DNA of 64,000 nt, taken from contig BSBK01002075.1 of assembly GCA_027943335.1 (NCBI GenBank), positions 4,477,001 through 4,541,000 of the forward strand. Reading direction: 5' to 3'. Source of the DNA: Chamaecyparis obtusa. Its lineage: Eukaryota; Streptophyta; Pinopsida; Cupressales; Cupressaceae. The notes under the pieces were generated by a model that saw only the letters and a list, made by a program, of their open reading frames with translations, was not told where the DNA came from and did no database searches. A program made the position numbers and the translations under genes. Below are positions 46,961-57,108 of this stretch, piece by piece; position 1 is the first letter of the stretch, and the number at the start of each line of letters is the position of its first letter.

Positions 46961-48165
46961 AATGATTCGAGTTCAATGATTTGAAGTAGTAGGCACCAAA
47001 AGTAACCGGTTTTGTAAGTTATAGGTCGAAAATATGAAGAGTTATCATTGATATAAAATGTTTGAGAATGGTTGTTAACTTTATTAGTGTCAATTGGGCA
47101 TTGACTATTGAGGAATTCAATTGTACATTTTTTGGTTATCAAAGTGAATAGATAAAATGCAATTAGAAATGATCACTTTTTGACTCTTGCAGCTTTTGTC
47201 TTTACTACCTAGAAGTAAAATAATAGCTATAAGTAGTTGAGTCGCATATAAAGATAACAAATAAATTTTTTTGAAAGTTATTGTACTATTTTGGAGTTTA
47301 AGATGCACAAATTTAGCTATAACAGCGGCTAGTGCTCCTTCCCTGGGTCGTAATAACTAAACAAGTGGAACATCAATTTACAAAAATGCCCATACACTAA
47401 TGAAGAAATTAAAACTCATGTGACTGAAAATTTTAGAATTGCCATCTAAACAAAAGAGAACAATTGTCTATCCTGCAATCAAAATGCAGGTTTCACCATA
47501 TTTATTAACTAATAAAAAATAAAAAATTGTTGTTTTGATTTTTAAATTTATTAATAATAAATACTTTCAAATATGTGAATGAGCATTTTGTTGGATAGAC
47601 TCTTCTCAAAATAAATGGGGTGAAAAGAACTTGTTAACTCAAAAAGTTTAGATCAACTAAGGATCATGTTGAAAAAAAATATTTGGTGCCATCAAAAAGG
47701 GAAAATGAGGCTATTAGTTACAAAATTGAAGATGAATCAGGGCATTTTACACATGAGAGGTTGGTGCAAGATGGCCAATAAAAAGCTTTCTTTCTCTCTC
47801 TGTTGAACCCTCCCTGATATTTGGGTAAACCAAAACTCATGAGAATGGGGAAGAAATTGGTTCAAGGGCTACCTCTGGGCAATATAAGTTCTTGTCCCCT
47901 CGGGCCCTTACATACAGTCTTTTCTTCTTCTATCGAATCTTGTTTGCATCGAAACAAACATTTAAGTAGACTTGGGAAGGATGTGATTGTATATTCTATA
48001 ATAATGGAATGGTAGAAATGGAATGACACTTCATCATAGAATACACAACTTATGAAAATAACCATGTCCCAAAATAGCTTCAAGATTAACAACATACACT
48101 AATTATTTGATAAAGGAAAAATTAATTAAATGACCAACCTTTTAATCAAACAAAATCTGATATCT

Positions 48166-48167
<2 letters not shown>
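46961..48167. other. Upstream intergenic DNA of duplication unit 1
   Basis: This is colinear with 52760-55860 apart from insertions in the other unit. The pre-insertion site of the solo LTR is preserved as one GTACT at 47283-47287. A segment of about 190 bp (about 47781-47970) is absent from unit 2. No ORF of note. Confidence 0.6.
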
Positions 48168-48248
<81 letters not shown>

Positions 48249-48256
48249 TTATTTAT
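48168..48256. repeat. (AT)n microsatellite
   Basis: About 70 bp of pure AT are followed by TTTATAT variants. The corresponding site in unit 2 (near 55843) has only about 10 bp. Confidence 0.95.
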
Positions 48257-48597
48257 TAATTCCATAAACTATTTAATGTCACGACCATCTTTAAAATCAC
48301 TTATTCATTCATTCCTAAAGTTTAGATCATTTTATCGAAATTAATTCCATAAACTATTTAATGTCACGACCATCTTTAAAATCATTTATTTGTTCATTCC
48401 TGAAACTTAAATCATTTTATTGAAATTAATTCCATAAAGTATTTAATATCGCAGCTGTCTTTAAAATCACTTATTCATTCATTCTTAAAACTTAGATCAT
48501 TTTTATCGAAATTAATTCCATAAACTATTTAATCTCACAACCCTCTTTAAAATCACTTATTCATTCATTCCTAAAGCTTAGGCTAGATTATTTTATC
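48255..48597. repeat. 85-bp tandem repeat, four copies
   Basis: Units start with ATTAATTCCATAAA at 48255, 48340, 48425 and 48511, and each ends near TTTATCGAAA. Unit 2 of the segmental duplication has a single copy at the matching place (about 55857-55945), so the expansion happened in this unit or was lost in the other. Confidence 0.9.
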
Positions 48598-49160
48598 GAA
48601 ATAACCCAGTCCAGAAAAGTGACGTGAAGGATAAGAACGAGGTGATTTGAACTAGAAGAAATGGGCACCAAACACTTAGCCGCAAAGTCAATCAAGTAAA
48701 TACTACACCGACATACAGTCTGTGGACATTGAGATAAAAAAAATTTAAATGTTTCGCGTAAGGGCCCGCTAGGTAAGGCTCTCGATATCTTGCCGAGTAC
48801 AATTTTAGGCTGTAATGGGTTGTCAAATGCGTTCCAACCAGACACATGAAACAAAATTAAGCCGGGCATTGTCCAACCACATATTAAATACCACGCGGAA
48901 ACATATAAAGATTGTGAATGATTAAACGACGAACTGGAGATTTCTCCAAATTAATATTAACATATAATTGAAAAGATAAAATTGACTATTGAAATCCGCC
49001 GCCCCCCAAAACCCAAAACGACCCACATATTACAAATTACAAATTGACCGAAAACGATCCCCATTATTACAAATTGAAATCCCCCCACAAAAAATTAAGA
49101 TTTCTGGCCTAGAGTTAAAAAAAACTAACAATTAGCAGTGCCGCCATACGTTTACGAGAA
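48598..49160. other. Intergenic DNA between duplication units
   Basis: The segment up to 48985 matches 55946-56375. It starts with a phrase (TTATCGAAATAACCCAGTCC) also found in the proximal promoters at 46896 and 52678, as if an older promoter-containing duplication were buried here. From about 49036 the 3' flank of PME2 begins. Confidence 0.55.
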
Positions 49161-52100
49161 TCAGACCTTCAGTCCGGATATATATGAAATTCCCGTGGAA
49201 GGCAACCACCTATTGCCATCAATGAACTGAGCAACTGTAAATTTATTTGCGTCGGAAACATTCAATACGTGATAACCTGGCCATTTGACCCGTCCTACAA
49301 GTCCTGCGCTGGGTCCATAATTCATATACTCACCATAGTAGAGAGTATCCAGGAAAAGGTTAGATTGATTCCATGGTACCCAACCCTCTGGCTGAACAAT
49401 GTCATCCAGAAAAGATTGCATGAACACAGTCCGAGAGAACGGTTTCCATGGCCTGCCCAGAAATGTTCGGAATGAAGATTTCACAAGGCTGTAGTCGGGA
49501 GCAGCCGTAATATTGCAGTCGTGGATGGAAAAGCCAGTGTTCTGGTTGGGGTCCTTTCTGCTTTGAGCTGTAAGAGTAATCATCTGGTTTGGCAAGGGTT
49601 TCCTTGGGCTGATTTCGCAGCCTTGGAAAACCGCAGCGGCATTGCCGAAGATGAAATCTACTGTGCCGAAAATTTTGCATTCTCTGTAGAATTGGCGAAG
49701 GGAATGAGCGTAGAGAGTGTCTTGATATCCTTTCATAGTGCACCGGAAGAATACAGATTGATCGGAATCCACTCGAAGGGCCACGGCCTGGTTTCTGTAG
49801 GGCCCGGCTGTGTTCTCGAAGCCGATGTCACGAGCAATGAACCCCGGGCCTTTAACAGCTGCATTTGCCAAACAAGAACAGTTTAGAGCTACTTGCTTTT
49901 ACAGATGTATTTGGCAAACTTAAATTCTAAAAAGCATTTTGCAAAGCGATAACAGAACTCTTATTTTTTATTTGGGGATGGTTTTTAAGGCAAGTATGAG
50001 TGTAAAGATATCATTAACGAGGATCTCTTTTCGATGGCGTTATGGTCAGACCATTGGCGGAGACTCTCAATCTTATGTGCTTAAAACTACTAGTTCAATG
50101 GTCTAATATATGCTCATAAGCATGGTAGTCTAGTTTCCATTATTTCAATGGCTTTATCGTCAATAGTTTAACGAAGTTCAATAGTTTATAAGTATAGTAA
50201 TCTAGTCCTCTTGTTTCTAGTCTAGAATATTTCAATAGTTTACCATCAAGACTATTATCAAGAGAAGTTCAAGCAAGATCTTTAGTCTATAAGCATAGTA
50301 ATCTATTATTTAGGTTTCTAGGTTTGTGTCATTTCAATGTCTTTATCATCAAAGAATATTAGAGGAGAGGAGTGTTCAAATCAACTAGTTCAATAGTCAA
50401 ATAAGGGCCCATAGTCTATAAGCATAACTTGGATTTCTAGTCTAATATCATTTCAATGGATTTATCATCAATACTATTAGCAGAGTCTCAATCCCTAGAA
50501 TGTTCAAATTTGCTAGTTCAATGGTCCAAGAAGGCCCATAGTTATTACCATAGTAGTCTAGTACTTGGGTCACTAGTCTAGTATCATTTTAATGACTTTA
50601 TTTTCAAAGACTATTAGAAAGAGTGTCAATTCATCCACTAGTTCAATGTTCCAATGAAAGCCCATTATTTATAAACATAGTAGTCTAGTACTTGAGTTTT
50701 TAGTCTACCATCATTTCAATCGTTTTACCACCCACTATTAGCAGAAGGCCTCAATCCTTAGACTGTTCAAATCTACGAATTCAATACTTTAATAATAGAC
50801 TATAGTCTATGAAATAGTCATTCAATAGTTAGTAAAAAGGAGACAAATGACTTCCAAAATCGGCAATGGTGGAAATTCAAACTTCACTACTAATTCAACA
50901 ATTTTTTGATTTCACCCCTATACTACACCACTTAGAGACCAAACAAAACCCTTTTCGTTAGCAATATGTCTTCACCAGTATACGACACCACTTATAGACA
51001 AAGCAAAACCCGTTCGGTTAGCAATTCGTTAATAATAAGCCAAAGGGAATAATTATTTAACTATATCTATGCCGTAGAATAAGTTAATAGCAATTGAGGA
51101 GGGGAATGTTTGAGTAGGTAGAAAAGGAAAAGTCAAAATATTATTGTAAAGCAAAAGCACAGCCAGACGTCGATTAGCGAAAGTGCTAAAACAAATCTTA
51201 AAAACAAACATTACGAAGCTCCAAAAACTACAAGAAAAGAGCACTTTAGCATGTTTTCTAACAAAACAACAACTAACAATGCAACTAAAAGAACAGTAAA
51301 ATTTACGACACGAACCGAAGGTTGCAGAACGGAAAGTGGTCACATTATCAGACACACTTCTGTTGCCTGAAATGATGGTGGAATCCATTCCGTCGCCAAT
51401 CAAGGTCACATTTGCCTTCTTTTTCTTAATCTCAATCAATTCATGGTATGTCCCTGCCTTGACACGGATCACAAATCTCCTACTGCTTTTATCTGGACAA
51501 GCATTGATGGCCTCAGTGATCGTCGTGTAATTTCCGCTACCGTCCTGGGCGACCCACGCGTCCACTTGAAGAACTCCCGGAGGAGCTTGCAGAAGCCGGC
51601 GATCCGCCGCCGATAGCCATGCCGGGAAATCGTCGTCCCCCATAAGACGGCGGTTGTGGAAAGGCGACTTAAAATCGTCAATGGTAGCAGTGAGATCTGA
51701 GATTCTCTTGGCCATGGCGAGAGAAGTGCTCAACAGATCGGAGATTTGGTCGACGTTGCTCTCAAGCTGGGACCTCACTTCTCCATTTGTCGCCGCCATT
51801 CCTTCAATGCAGGTGTCCTGATTTGTAAGGCCGGCGCTGAGTAAAGTCCTCACATTGCTGCCCACAAAGCTCTCACCATTGAAATCCATGGTGACTACGT
51901 CTTCGAGGGCTTCGGTGAGCTGGTCAACGGTGTCATCCAACAGTTCTATGCAGTCTTCAAGAGCGCTCTGTTCTACACCGCCGGAAACAGAGCCGGCCAA
52001 ACCCAAAGCCGTTGCAGAAGTTCTTTCAACCAAGCCAATGGAAGCTTTTACTGCAATATTCACGAGCTGGGAAGGAAGTGCTTCCGGCCATCCGGGTAAC

Positions 52101-52333
52101 CTTGCAATTGTGGAAACGCACAGCCGAGGATCCGCCGCGCTCTTGCATGCCGCAGTTCTGAATTCATACAAGCTTCGAGTTTTCTTCACCGAGTTTCTAA
52201 TGACGATTCTGGAATGAAGGCCGCTCGATGGGACGAATCCGACGGTCACACACACGACCACAGCTGCCACCACCATGATCACAGTGGCAGCCATTATTAT
52301 CACTCTCCGCCGATCTTCAGCTTTTCCTGACAT
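49161..52333 (-). CDS. Pectin methylesterase with N-terminal inhibitor pro-domain (PME2)
   Basis: Exon 1 is 52333-51316 and exon 2 is 49858-49161, with the intron (51315-49859) at the same place and phase as in PME1. The product has 571 residues. The start at 52333 is chosen because it aligns with PME1; the frame upstream is open only from a TTG. Order: basic N-terminus, hydrophobic anchor, four-Cys inhibitor domain, R-R-L-L processing site, catalytic domain with GTYHE, NQAVA, GYQDTLY, DFIFG and LGRPWK. Exon 2 is about 92% identical to PME1 at the protein level. Differences include small deletions in the acidic linker before RRLL. The roles are the same: secreted de-esterification of pectin. 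The gene appears intact. Confidence 0.95.
50057..50822 (-). repeat. Degenerate ~125-bp tandem repeats in PME2 intron
   Basis: About six diverged units share TAGTTCAATGGT, TATAAGCATAGTAGTCTAG, TCATTTCAATGG and CTCAATCCTTAGA words. It is the same family as in PME1, with roughly twice the copy number. Confidence 0.75.
50909..51028 (-). repeat. 60-bp direct duplication in PME2 intron
   Basis: Two adjacent diverged copies of the segment carrying TTCACC, ACACCACTTA and AAACCC words, at the same relative place as 45101-45220 in PME1. Confidence 0.75.
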
Positions 52334-52787
52334 TATAGAGGTAGAAATGTGTGATGAAAAATTATGCAAAAAAGCTTGCTGACAGTGAATGAGAGTTTGG
52401 GGAGGAGTCGGGAGTTAAGTAGAAAGTCGGTCGGGCCACAGTAGAGAGGGAAACCTGGAAATAGGTCAGGTGTCATGCACATGAGATTTCCGATGCCGCG
52501 TGTGTAGGTATCAGCTTGGCGTCTTTATGCCTTCCTTAGACGGGCTTAAGACGCAAAAAGAAAGCAAATTATTCATCGTCCTTTTTTACTGTGACGTGGA
52601 AACAGAATAAGAAATTACGAACACCCACGCCGAGAATTATCAACCCATTGGATATGCTCCTCCGAAAGTCTCGATTATTTTATCGAAGTATAACCCAGTC
52701 CAGGAAGTGACGTGAAGGAGAAGAACGAAATGATTCGAGCTGAATGATTTGAAGTAATAGGCACCAAAAGTAACCGGGTTGGTAAGT
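52334..52787 (-). promoter_or_regulatory. Promoter region of PME2
   Basis: This is conserved with the PME1 upstream region. It keeps AAGTGACGTGAAGG (near 52706), which contains the bZIP-type core TGACGTG; PME1 has a GAAGT expansion at this place. It lacks the upstream ATG seen in PME1. No clear TATA box. Confidence 0.5.
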
Positions 52788-52800
52788 TATAGGTCGAAAA

Positions 52801-52877
52801 TGTAATCTTTGCGCTTGAGGCAATGACGCAGCTAGTGAGGTTATAACCGAGGCGCATCAATTGCTTGTTGAAAACTA
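52801..52877 (+). pseudogene. Truncated U4 snRNA retropseudogene
   Basis: The segment from 52805 reads ATCTTTGCGCTTGAGGCAAT and continues through TGACGCAGCTAGTGAGG, ACCGAGGCGC and a final TTGCTTGTTGAAAACTA. This is the order and near-exact wording of the 5' three-fifths of plant U4 spliceosomal RNA (stem II, 5' stem-loop, stem I, then the single-stranded start), with the Sm site and 3' stem-loops missing. It is flanked by 13-bp direct repeats TATAGGTCGAAAA (52788-52800) and TATAGGTCGAAAG (52878-52890). The paralogous site near 47030 has only one copy, so this is a retroposed, non-functional fragment. Confidence 0.85.
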
Positions 52878-53169
52878 TATAGGTCGAAAGTATGAATAGT
52901 TATCATTGATATAGAATTGTTGTGGAGGAGGCGTTAACAATCAATTGTTCAACTTTGTTAGTGTCAATTTCACGTGACTATTGAGGAATTCAATTGTGCC
53001 TTTTTTCTATCAAAGTGAATTAGAAATGATCACTTTTTAATTTTTGTATGCATAATAAATAGTACAATATCTGATTTTACTATCTAAAAGTAAAAATAAT
53101 AGTTATAGTTATAAATAGTTGAGTCATATATGAAGATAACAAATAAAATTTGTTAAATTTTGTTGTACT

Positions 53170-55132
53170 TGTTGGCTATTTTGCCAGAACTAGCCTATTA
53201 CAGATATTCGATCTAAGAAATCCTTCATGGGTTTAACTTATATTTGTACTTCAACCCTTGGTTCACCATGTTTGCATTTATATGTTGGAGGAAGCATACA
53301 ATTATCATTAACAATTGGTCGTTTCAAATGTCATGTTTTATTAGCATTTGGCATGGGTTCTTGAACATGCATCAGGTTCCGACGTAGGGTCTGAAACCTC
53401 ACAATACTCTCAACGAGAAAAGAAATAAGTGTAAGTTGAAAGGCAGAGAAAATTTTCTAAGTTCCAAGACTGGTATCGACAAATGAAGGTTAGTCAGAAA
53501 AATGGGTTAAGTTCAGGAACCATAAAAAATTCTCTATAGTTCAGGAACTCTTGGTGAGCACTGTAGTTAGTTCTAGAAGTGTTGTCGGAGCCCAACAACC
53601 TAAGTGGAACTTGTGGACATCAAAGAAAAAGAGTTCATCTCTTGCTAAAAGAGGTAGGCGGGCCTTGTGTTCAGTTCCAAAACTCTTGTCGAAGTTCGAT
53701 AGGAGTGATGGAATTTCAAAAGTAAGAAGCATCGACGATGGATTTCGATGAGATAGGTTTCCATTTTGTCGATGTGTGTCTTATTGATGTGGTTGAGTGG
53801 TTTATGTAATTCAAAGGGGTCTTATTGATATGCTTACTTTCATCGACAAGGCCATTTCAATATAATATGGTGTGATCTTATCGACTGCCATGGTAGACAT
53901 GGTAATGTTCTATTCACTCTCATGAGAGATGGGTTCATGTGAACCATTACTCATCAAACATGGGTCAATGAATTTGACTAAAACAATTACACAGTTGAAT
54001 CATGATAGCAATATTGCAATTTGACTTGATGTGGAAAATATCTCCTACTTATCAATAAACATAGAGATCATTATAGGTGTCGATTGAGCACGAGTTGAGG
54101 TCATCGAGGGCACTCTCAACAATAAAGATCATGCAGAGGATTGATCATATTGATTACTCAATTATCCATCAACTTTTGCCCCAACAACCTTTTTGTTCAA
54201 GCGGCGCCATTACAGTTGTGTGCTTTTGGTTGGTTCTTTCAATCATCCCATGCTCATTTATTTTTGCAGATGGCTCTCAGGTCCATTTTTTTAATGCCAT
54301 AAAGGACATTCTCAACTATAGGGGCATTTATGTGGCCTCTTTCTATCACTTTTGAATAAAAATTTGCACATAGAAATCAAACCTTTAGTCTGATTTGTTT
54401 CCTTCTTCCTTCTGCAACCTAACCTTGGTTAGGGTATGTACCTTGATGATCAATCAGAGTTATGTTTGATCTATAAAGGCAAGTTTGTGCATATTTTCTG
54501 GGATCTCTCTCCTTCTGGTTTCTCTTATAGAGTTTTATGTTCTTCTACAATTGCAAACTTCTCCTTTTTTTATATTAATAAAATTATTTGTTTTACCTCT
54601 TTCCATGCTCAACCATTCATTGTGATTTTCATCTTCTATTTGAGTGGGCTTTATTTGTGTTCTAAGTTCTAAGTTGTGTTGCCTTGTTCGACGTATTCTA
54701 TTATAAATACTCAGTTCCTTTTGAGTCAATTAAACTCTAACTTTCATGCTATTTTTAGAGCTAATAGAACACAAGAGATTGTGTAAGTGTAGTCATTTTG
54801 TTGATGTCTAATACCTAACTTTCATGCTATTTTTAGAGCTAATAGAACACAAGAGATTGTGTAAGTGTAGTTATTTTGTTGATGTCTAATACAGTTCATG
54901 CAAGAAGAGATCAAGATTCAATTTGGTAAATCACCCATTTCCCTTTCAACATCCCTTCTGCCCCTTTTCCTCAAAAGTTTTAGTTAAGGTACATCTTGAT
55001 TGTAAGAAAGTCGACATTTTCCGGACATTCAACCTCACATGTGCAAGTCCCACACTTGGAGGTTGTTTCCATGTTTCACAAGGTTGTCCGAGGGTAGCAC
55101 GTCAGACAAGGGTGCAAACTTTTGTGACAACA
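53170..55132 (+). mobile_element. Solo LTR, 1963 bp, inserted after the PME duplication
   Basis: The element starts TGTTGG and ends GACAACA (TG...CA with a TGTTG/CAACA inverted repeat), flanked by GTACT direct repeats. The equivalent position in unit 1 is an uninterrupted empty site. A TATA box (TATAAATA) at 54702-54709 implies a U3 of about 1.5 kb and puts the element in plus orientation. No internal domain, primer site or polypurine tract is present, so it is a solo LTR left by recombination between two LTRs. The short ORFs inside it have no recognisable domains. Confidence 0.9.
54737..54892 (+). repeat. 78-bp tandem duplication in the solo LTR
   Basis: Two adjacent 78-bp copies start CTAACTTTCATGC at 54737 and 54815 and differ at one visible position (AGTCATTT versus AGTTATTT). 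The duplication lies just downstream of the TATA box, in the presumed R region. Confidence 0.95.
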
Positions 55133-55137
55133 GTACT

Positions 55138-57099
55138 TTTTTGGAGTTTAAGATGCACACAGTTAGTTATAACAGGCTTAACAGCTATTGGTCCTCCTCT
55201 CCTTGGTCGGAATAACTAAACAAGCAAAACATCAATTTGCAAAAAGTCCTTACACCAATGAAGAAATTAAAAATCATGTGACTGAAAATTTTAGAATTGC
55301 CATTTGAGTAAAAGAGAACAATTGTCTATCCAACAATCAAAATGCAAGTTTCACCTTATTTATTAACTAATTAAAAATAAAAAATGTTGTTCTAATTTTT
55401 TAAATTAATAAATAAATACCTTCAAATATGTGAATGGGCATTTTGATTGTTGGATAGACGCTTCTCAAAACAAATGAGGTGAAAAAAACTTGTTAATTCA
55501 AAAAGTTTAGGTCAACTGAGGATCATGTTGAAAAAATATTTTTGGGGCTATCAAAAAGGGAAAATGAGACCATTAGTTGCACAATTGAAGATGAGTCCGA
55601 TCATTTTACAAGTGAGAGGTAAGTGGAAGATAACCAATAAAACTTGGGAAGAATGAGATTGTATATTCTACAATAATGAAGGAGTAGAAATGAAATGACA
55701 CTTTATCATACAATACTTAACTTACGAGGATATCCATATCCAGTACAGAAATAGCTTAAAAATTGACAACATACGCCAATTATTTGATAAAGAATAAATT
55801 AACTAAATGACCAACTAAGAATCTGATATCTTAATAAAATTAAAATATATATATATTTTTATTCCGTAAACTATTTAATCTCATGACCGTCTTTAAAATC
55901 ACTTATTCATTCATTCCTAAAGCTTAGGTTAGATTATTTTATCGAAATAACCCAGTCCAGAAAAGTGACGTGAAGGATAAGAACGGGATGATTTGAAGTA
56001 CAGAAGAAATGAGCACCAAACACTCGGCCGCAAACTCAATCAAGTAAGTACTACACCGACATGCGATCTGTGGACTTTGAAATAATATTTTTTTTAAATG
56101 TTCCGCCTTAGGGCCCGCTAGGTGAATATCGCGGACCGTAAGCCTCACGATACCTTACCGAGTACAATTGTAGGCGGCTTAATAATGACAACGTAGACCA
56201 AACAGCAGAATCTCATGGCTGTCAAATGTGATCCAACTACACACATGGAACAAAATTAAACCCGGCATTGTCCAACTACATATTAAATACCACGCGGAAA
56301 GACATAAAGGTACGAGCTGGAGATTTCTCCAAATTAATATTAACATATAATTGAAAAGATAAAAAATTGACTATTGACCAATTGATCCATTAAAGAGATT
56401 TCATTTTATATTATTTTCGGTGGAAGGGAATGGATAGAATTAGTTTAAGAGCTATAAATGCCTTGGCCCACTCTATGAGTCGCCGTCATGGTGTTTAAAG
56501 CAACATTTTAAGTACAATTAATATGATTTGTCGTTTTAAGGCACTTAAAGACACGCGAGGAAAAGTGATTCTTATCTTGGGAATTGAAGTTTCCAAGGAA
56601 ATAAACCAGAATAAATTTGCCCAAGAAAAGTATATGCCAATAGTATTAAGGCATTGATTCACAACTAAAATCTTAGTGTCCTGAGTTTACAATTGGTAAA
56701 CTACAATTTTCCTCAATCCTTCAGCAGTGATTACGTTTAACATATTAGCCAACAAAATTGCATTGATAAGGTTTATTGTGAAATTCATCGTGGAAATGGG
56801 TTGTCGGGGTTGGTTCATGTTAGAGAAAAGAGAAGCAACTAAACATTAGAGCGATAGTCTCTTAATATGTTTCAATAATGAACTCATTTTAGGCCCGACA
56901 AATGGACAACCCGACGGAGAGGGGTCAAATTGCATAGGATTTTTTAAATCAAAGGTGTTGATCTAACCAAGCTTGTGTTGTACACGTAAGGATATGATAT
57001 AATAGTCATAAGTTTAGTTAATTTTTTTAAAATATTAGATAAAGTTGAAAATAAATAGAGGAAGAGTATTACTAGGGGAGCATGTTGTATTGGTCAAGT
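55138..57099. other. Intergenic DNA: end of duplication unit 2 and unique sequence
   Basis: Up to about 56375 the sequence follows unit 1 (47288-48985), with a single copy of the 85-bp unit. From 56376 to 57099 I recognise nothing. Confidence 0.55.
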
Positions 57100-57108
57100 A
57101 TTTCTTGT

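Larger units (their letters stand above)
43560..49035. repeat. Tandem segmental duplication, unit 1
   Basis: From the shared 3' flank of the gene (TACAAATTGA and GATTTCTGGCCTA near 43595-43625, matching 49068-49115) through the gene, its promoter and the far upstream segment ending near 48985, this unit matches 49036-56375. It is the shorter unit because it lacks a 1963-bp solo LTR and a 77-bp U4-derived insert. Limits are approximate. Confidence 0.75.
53165..55137. repeat. GTACT target-site duplication pair around the solo LTR
   Basis: GTACT at 53165-53169 is repeated at 55133-55137. The empty site is preserved in unit 1 at 47283-47287. Confidence 0.9.
49036..56375. repeat. Tandem segmental duplication, unit 2
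   Basis: This is the head-to-tail copy of 43560-49035. It contains PME2, its promoter, a U4 snRNA-derived insertion (52801-52877) and a solo LTR (53170-55132). Homology to unit 1 stops near 56375, after a TTGACTATTGA word shared with about 48985. Confidence 0.75.

Noticed and set aside
48598..49035. A third PME gene copy between or beyond the units
   Set aside because: No pectinesterase motif is found outside 43678-46530 and 49161-52333. Head-to-tail duplication explains the shared flanks.
51053..51315. Read-through of PME exon 1 beyond the donor site (also 45271-45497)
   Set aside because: This is intron: the frame leaves the pectinesterase family exactly at a GT donor, and exon 2 continues the domain.
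52334..52369. Extended PME2 N-terminus
   Set aside because: The upstream codon is TTG; the ATG at 52333 aligns with the PME1 start.
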